Of a stretch of DNA of 9,385 bases, positions 5,149-9,385 are shown in pieces. The first letter of the stretch is position 1; every line of letters begins with the position of its first letter. This stretch comes from an uncultured Alphaproteobacteria bacterium (lineage in GTDB: Bacteria > Pseudomonadota > Alphaproteobacteria > UBA7887), in the NCBI GenBank assembly GCA_913044255.1, contig CAJWOI010000087.1, positions 1 to 9,385 of the forward strand, in the 5' to 3' direction. The position numbers were made by a program, and so were the translations under genes. The notes under the pieces are model-generated. The model did not search any database and was not told the DNA's origin. It saw only the letters and a program-made list of their open reading frames with translations.

Positions 5149-6465
5149 TTATGTACAGTCTTCCCGCATCGTGTAGTCCCACTTCTCGGCTTCCGTGGCA
5201 GCTGCTTCCTCCAGCATAGGACGGACAATTTCACGCATTGGCTCGACCCAATCACTCACAATAACCCATTGCTCGCCATCCCATTCCTGGAACAACACTG
5301 GGCCATTACCTTCATGGTCCGCACAAGTTACCTTAAACGGCTTGCCAAAGCCCTTCGCGCCGAGTTCCTCCAAGCGTTCGTCAGTCAGATTGATATGCTC
5401 AAGACCCCAACGCATCTCTTTGCCCGTAATCTTGCCACCGAACTTCAGGATTGCGTTGCGCGCACCCTCAGCTATCAGCATGGCGTTAAAGACACCGCGT
5501 GACCACAGCACGTCGCCGTAATTGTGTTCCCTGGCTACCTCCATATCACCATCATAGGTGTATTTCAGAATGTCCTTGTGGACCTCCGCGAAGGCACCCG
5601 GTGCATGGAACGTACCCGCACGGTAACCCTTTGCTTTGATACCCGCCGGCTTCGTATCGAGTTCGTCCCCGGACCACCAAACACCGATGAAACGGTCCAT
5701 CGGATAACCAAACTCGGCGGCACGCGAGACTGCCGTCGGGTTCATCACACCCCAGCCCCACATGAACATGTAATCGGGATCATAACGCACGATCTTGCGC
5801 CACTGGCTGCGTTGATCTGCCATCTGTTTTGCGGGAATCGCCCAATGTTTGAACTCATACCCGAATCGCTCCCCCAGAGCCTCAAACAACTTGATTGGTT
5901 CCCGACCGTAACCGGACTCCAGAAAGATCAAGCCAATCTTCTTACCCTTCAAATTATCCATACCGCCCATTTCGGTGCCCACATACTGTATGAAGGCAGA
6001 GGCCTGCGACCAATAGCTTGTCGGGAAATTGAAAACCCATGGGAACCAACGCCCATCAGCGGCACCGCTCATGCCGTATCCCATAGAGAGAACCGGAATT
6101 TCATCCACCCGGGCTTTTGGGATCAACTTATAGGTCAGGCCGGTGCTAAATGGGTTGGAAATTAGGCTTCCTTTCCCCTTCAAGCGCTCATAACACTCAA
6201 CGCCACGGTCCGTTTTGTACCCAAACTCACATTCCTCCCAGGTGAGTTCCCGACCTTCGATCCCACCATCTCGCTTGCTGATCATTTCAAAATACGCCGC
6301 TACGCCGTTGGCGACCTTAGAACCGCCTGGAGCGAACGGCCCCGTACGGTAGGTAAACAGTGGAATATATAAGCCATCCTCATCCTCGGCGACCGTAGTG
6401 GTCGAAAGTGGACACATCACAGCAACCAAAGCCACGAGGCTTATCAAATATCGCCCGAACGTCAT
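5149..6465 (-). CDS. Periplasmic substrate-binding protein of a HAAT-type ABC transporter
   Basis: The 438-residue product has a signal peptide at 1-26 (MTFGRYLISLVALVAVMC...TTTVA, cut near A26). It then has the two-lobe type I periplasmic binding fold of the Leu/Ile/Val-binding family: YRTGPFAPGG at 39-48 in the first lobe, ANGVAAYFEMISKRDGGIEGREL at 52-74, and KKIGLIFLESGYGREP in the second lobe. Four cysteines of the mature part, C79, C91, C381 and C437, could form two disulfides in the periplasm. C18 is not in a lipobox, so it is a soluble binding protein. The start at 6465 is secured by AGGGAGG five bases upstream, the strongest ribosome binding site in the window, fitting the high demand for a binding protein. 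Substrate is not determined; sequence style resembles binding proteins in organic or aromatic acid clusters rather than E. coli LivJ. Confidence 0.92.
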   Translation of the reverse strand: MTFGRYLISLVALVAVMCPLSTTTVAEDEDGLYIPLFTYRTGPFAPGGSKVANGVAAYFEMISKRDGGIEGRELTWEECEFGYKTDRGVECYERLKGKGSLISNPFSTGLTYKLIPKARVDEIPVLSMGYGMSGAADGRWFPWVFNFPTSYWSQASAFIQYVGTEMGGMDNLKGKKIGLIFLESGYGREPIKLFEALGERFGYEFKHWAIPAKQMADQRSQWRKIVRYDPDYMFMWGWGVMNPTAVSRAAEFGYPMDRFIGVWWSGDELDTKPAGIKAKGYRAGTFHAPGAFAEVHKDILKYTYDGDMEVAREHNYGDVLWSRGVFNAMLIAEGARNAILKFGGKITGKEMRWGLEHINLTDERLEELGAKGFGKPFKVTCADHEGNGPVLFQEWDGEQWVIVSDWVEPMREIVRPMLEEAAATEAEKWDYTMREDCT

Positions 6466-6568
6466 TTATTCCTCCCTAAATCCGAACCCAAACAGAAATT
6501 TCCCTTATCCCTCTGCTACCTTAACACCGACCAAAAACACGAAGCAATTGCTCTGGACAATTGGTTCC

Positions 6569-7648
6569 CTAATACGGAAATGGCCATTGTCGCAGCTTTT
6601 CTTTCACAATTTGCCACAGTCGAGCCAAGCCCGCTGGCTCAACGATCAGAAAAAAGACGATCAAACCGCCAAAAAGCATGAATTCTAGGTGCTGAATCAC
6701 GTGGGAGGCAATATCGATTCCGAAGAATGGAAATGCGTTCCTGAGCAGTACTGGCAGCAAGACAATGAAAGCCGCCCCCATATAAGCCCCGAGAATGCTG
6801 CCGAGTCCCCCAATCATGATCATGAATAAAACCGGGAAAGAGGTTGAGAAGATTTCAAATGCCTCCGGATCAACGTTTTCCAAGTTAAACATCACATGCA
6901 TAGCCCCGCCAACGCCAATATAAAATGAGCCGATGGCAAAGGCAGATAACTTAGTGAGAAGGGGTCGTATTCCAATCAACTCAGCAGCGATATCCATATC
7001 CCGGATCGCCATCCAGGAGCGACCAATTCGGCCTCTCACCAGATTCTTTGCACACAAAGTCATCACAACAACAATGAATAACATTACGAGATACTTAGCC
7101 CAGCCCGGCGCCGCAGGTCCCATCACCATGATCCCAAACATTTCACGGGGCGGTGCACCAATCGTGTGCGACGGGCTGTAGTTGGACAACCAGTCGCTGC
7201 GGTTAATGCACCATTCGACAAAGAACTGCGCAGCAAGGGTGGTAACCGCTAAATAAAAGCCTTTAATTCGCAAACTCGGCAGGCCAATCAGAATACCGAA
7301 AAGAGCCGAGATCAAACCGGCAAAAATAAATATTATCAGGATATTTAAATCGGGGAAGATCGTAGTGATCTTAAAGAAAGAATAGGCGCCTATTGCCATA
7401 AACCCGCCCGTACCCAACGAAATCTGTCCACAATATCCGGTTAGAATATTTAGGCCTAGCGCACAAAGCCCAAGGCCTAAAACTGGGTACAACACAACCT
7501 GAAATAGGTAATCTGAACCGAAAAAAACTGGATAAATCACCAAAAGCGCCATAAAGGCAAAAAATATGTAACGGTCCTGGACGATCGGAAAGATTTGTTG
7601 ATCCGCGTCATAAGTCGCCTTGTATTGGCCAGTTTCACGATAAATCAC
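6569..7648 (-). CDS. livM: HAAT-family ABC transporter permease, LivM type
   Basis: This is the second inner-membrane permease of the importer, 359 residues with hydrophobic segments from about residue 27 to the C-terminus (roughly eight to ten). GQISLG at 74-79 is the conserved motif of this permease family. GR.GRSWMAIRDMDIAAELIG at 206-226 is the cytoplasmic coupling loop that contacts an ATPase. The first 25 residues are polar and probably cytoplasmic. The start is GTG at 7648, only three bases after the stop codon of livH, with GAGCGG of the livH end as a possible ribosome binding site, so the two are translationally coupled. A 103-bp gap with no terminator of note separates it from the binding-protein gene. 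Confidence 0.93.
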   Translation of the reverse strand: MIYRETGQYKATYDADQQIFPIVQDRYIFFAFMALLVIYPVFFGSDYLFQVVLYPVLGLGLCALGLNILTGYCGQISLGTGGFMAIGAYSFFKITTIFPDLNILIIFIFAGLISALFGILIGLPSLRIKGFYLAVTTLAAQFFVEWCINRSDWLSNYSPSHTIGAPPREMFGIMVMGPAAPGWAKYLVMLFIVVVMTLCAKNLVRGRIGRSWMAIRDMDIAAELIGIRPLLTKLSAFAIGSFYIGVGGAMHVMFNLENVDPEAFEIFSTSFPVLFMIMIGGLGSILGAYMGAAFIVLLPVLLRNAFPFFGIDIASHVIQHLEFMLFGGLIVFFLIVEPAGLARLWQIVKEKLRQWPFPY

Positions 7649-7651
7649 TGT

Positions 7652-8611
7652 CTACACCCGCTCGATAATTTTTTCGCCAAACAAACCTTGTGGGCGGAAC
7701 ATGAGAAATATCAACGCCAACACGTAGGCAAACCACTCTTCGATTGACCCTCCAAGGGCATCTCCCCAATAGAGTTCGGCAACTTTTTCCCCTACCCCAA
7801 TTATCAGACCTCCTACTATCACACCCGGGACAGAGGTAAAGCCACCCAAAATCAAGACTGGAAACGCCTTCATAGCAATCAGCACGAGACTGAAATCAAC
7901 GCTACTACTAGCTCCCCACATTATCCCCGTCACGAGCGCTACCAGTCCAGCCACAGACCAAACAACCACCCACATGGACCGCAGGGGAATTCCAACCGAA
8001 AGTGCCGCTTGGTGATCATCCGCTACGGCGCGCAGCGCCCGCCCCACCGGAGTTTTCTGAAAAAACACTGCCAAAGTCACCACCAGTAAAGCGGCACATA
8101 CTCCTGCCGTCAAATCAAGTTGCTGGAGACGTATATCACTTCCAAACAACGGAAATATCAGAGCTTCTCTACCTATGTGCAACGCTTCTGTTGGAACAAT
8201 TTTTTGGGACGACCCGCCAAATATGAACTCCCCAAATCCTTCCAGAAAAAATGCAAGTCCAATTGTTGCCATGAACAAAATGATTTGTGGCTGATTGACC
8301 ATTGGCCGCAACACAACGCGCTCCACTGCAAAGGACAGGCCAACCATGAATACCATTGCTACAAGAAGCGCTAAAAGGATGCCATAACCAGCGTCGTAAA
8401 CCGTGACCATACACATCACGGCCAGGACCATCATCACCCCCTGAGCGAAATTGAACACCCCCGATGCCTTGTAGATGAGGCAAAAACCGAGGGCGACCAA
8501 CGAATACATCACCCCGGCCATCAAACCTTCGAGGATAATTTGGATAAAAAACACTGGGTCCTCGACAATTTGCAGGATCGGATCGGCAGTAACTGAATAA
8601 AGAAAGTCCAT
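7652..8611 (-). CDS. livH: HAAT-family ABC transporter permease, LivH type
   Basis: This is the first inner-membrane permease, 319 residues. GLMAGVMYSLVALGFCLIYKASGVFNFAQG at 29-58 is the diagnostic LivH N-terminal region. GRALRAVADDHQAALSVGI at 190-208 is the ATPase coupling loop, and RPQGLFGEKIIERV closes the protein. A leader of about 20 residues precedes the first membrane segment. The ATG at 8611 has only a modest GGAA at about ten bases upstream. The gene starts 36 bp after livG and ends 3 bp before livM. LivH and LivM form the transmembrane channel through which the bound solute is released to the cytosol. Confidence 0.94.
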   Translation of the reverse strand: MDFLYSVTADPILQIVEDPVFFIQIILEGLMAGVMYSLVALGFCLIYKASGVFNFAQGVMMVLAVMCMVTVYDAGYGILLALLVAMVFMVGLSFAVERVVLRPMVNQPQIILFMATIGLAFFLEGFGEFIFGGSSQKIVPTEALHIGREALIFPLFGSDIRLQQLDLTAGVCAALLVVTLAVFFQKTPVGRALRAVADDHQAALSVGIPLRSMWVVVWSVAGLVALVTGIMWGASSSVDFSLVLIAMKAFPVLILGGFTSVPGVIVGGLIIGVGEKVAELYWGDALGGSIEEWFAYVLALIFLMFRPQGLFGEKIIERV

Positions 8612-8647
8612 AGTTTCTATTTCCGAACCACAAGCATCATAAAAATA

Positions 8648-9385
8648 TCATTCACGTGAAACGCCAAGATATGCATCAATGACGTCTTGATTTTTCCTAA
8701 CTTCATCTGGCGTCCCATCGGCAATTTTTCTACCGTAATCCAAAACAACGACACGATCAGAAATGTCCATGACTACGCCCATGTCATGTTCAATGAGGGC
8801 AATCGTAGTGCCAAACTCGTCATTAACATCAAGGATGAATCGGCACATGTCCTCTTTCTCCTCGGAATTCATGCCGGCCATCGGCTCATCCAGCAATAAT
8901 AATTCGGGTTCCGCAGCAAGCGCACGCCCCAACTCCACGCGCTTCTGTAAACCATAAGGCAATCGACCAACTGGAGTCTTGCGGATCGCCTGTATTTCGA
9001 GGAAATCAATAATTTCCTCTGCCTTTCTGCGATGTTCCAGTTCTTCGTTCCGCGCTGGTCCAAAATAGAGGGCCTGCCAAATAAAATTACGGTGCATCTT
9101 AGTGTTGCGACCCGTCATGATATTATCAAGTGTCGTCATCCCCCGGAAAAGCGCAATATTCTGGAACGTCCTGGCGACACCATCACGGGCAACCTCAGCT
9201 GGCTCCATTTTCGGTCGGCTTACTCCTTTGTATACGACGTGACCCTCATTCGCAGTGTAGAAGCCATTAATTACATTCAGCATGGACGACTTACCAGCGC
9301 CGTTGGGGCCTATAATGGCGAGAATTTCGTGCTTGAGAACTTCAAAACTAACGTCGGAGAGGGCGTGAACCGCTCCGAAACTAAG
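8648..9385 (-). CDS. livG: HAAT-family ABC transporter ATPase, LivG type, missing its N-terminus at the window edge
   Basis: A reading frame continues from the right edge to the TGA at 8648-8650, giving 245 residues; probably only some 10-20 N-terminal residues are outside. Counting from the edge, LSFGAVHALSDVSFEV leads into Walker A GPNGAGKSS at 26-34. Further on are TFQNIALFRGMTTLDNIMTGR (the Q-loop region of LivG), the signature LPYGLQKRVELGRAL in which YGLQ replaces the usual SGGQ, Walker B LLLLDEP, and the switch His in LIEHDMGVVMDISD. The late ATG at 9283 lies inside the P-loop helix and cannot be the true start. It is the first transporter gene seen in the direction of transcription; earlier operon genes may lie beyond the window. 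Confidence 0.93.
   Translation of the reverse strand, partial: LSFGAVHALSDVSFEVLKHEILAIIGPNGAGKSSMLNVINGFYTANEGHVVYKGVSRPKMEPAEVARDGVARTFQNIALFRGMTTLDNIMTGRNTKMHRNFIWQALYFGPARNEELEHRRKAEEIIDFLEIQAIRKTPVGRLPYGLQKRVELGRALAAEPELLLLDEPMAGMNSEEKEDMCRFILDVNDEFGTTIALIEHDMGVVMDISDRVVVLDYGRKIADGTPDEVRKNQDVIDAYLGVSRE

Noticed and set aside
5524..6165. 213-codon plus-strand ORF, with other long plus-strand ORFs opposite the transporter genes
   Set aside because: It is antisense to the well-supported binding-protein gene, has no recognisable domain, and its frame is open by codon bias of the true gene.

Overview
The window reads as an ordinary chromosomal segment of a Gram-negative proteobacterium, more likely alphaproteobacterial than not. 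The pointers are an IspH (LytB) of bacterial type, exported class II and dihaem c-type cytochromes, a crotonase-family enzyme, a complete branched-chain/hydrophobic amino acid type (HAAT) ABC transporter and a very small Lys/Arg/Ala-rich histone H1-like protein. Base composition is moderate (roughly half G+C by eye). No rRNA, tRNA, insertion sequence, phage gene or CRISPR array was seen. The class assignment is inference from gene content only.

Layout from left to right. Positions 1-350 hold the 5' part of ispH on the minus strand, cut by the window edge. Divergent from it, on the plus strand, is a two-gene cytochrome operon: a class II (c'/c556-like) monohaem cytochrome (539-1000) and a dihaem cytochrome c (1017-1973). 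Facing these is a crotonase-family gene (2088-2921, minus). A 415-bp stretch without a convincing gene follows (2922-3336). Next come two small minus-strand genes: a MarR-like ORF that lacks the recognition helix and wing (3337-3684) and a histone H1-like gene built from 27-bp tandem repeats (3705-3929). The intergenic region upstream of the histone-like gene (3930-4198) contains two clear inverted repeats.

From 4199 to the right edge, all on the minus strand, lies the transporter operon in transcription order livG (truncated by the window edge), livH, livM, substrate-binding protein, livF. A strong intrinsic terminator sits between the binding-protein gene and livF. The parts fit together as one importer: a periplasmic binding protein, two membrane permeases and two ATPases. 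The sequence motifs match the HAAT subfamily that often accompanies acyl-CoA ligase or aromatic/carboxylic acid catabolism genes, so the substrate may be an organic acid rather than an amino acid; this is inference. The crotonase-family enzyme could belong to the same metabolic theme but is not in the same operon.

I found no new multi-gene system. The most noteworthy points are the MarR-like protein without its DNA-binding wing next to the repeat-built histone-like gene, the palindromes upstream of that gene, the crotonase homologue without the two canonical catalytic glutamates, and the terminator inside the transporter operon.
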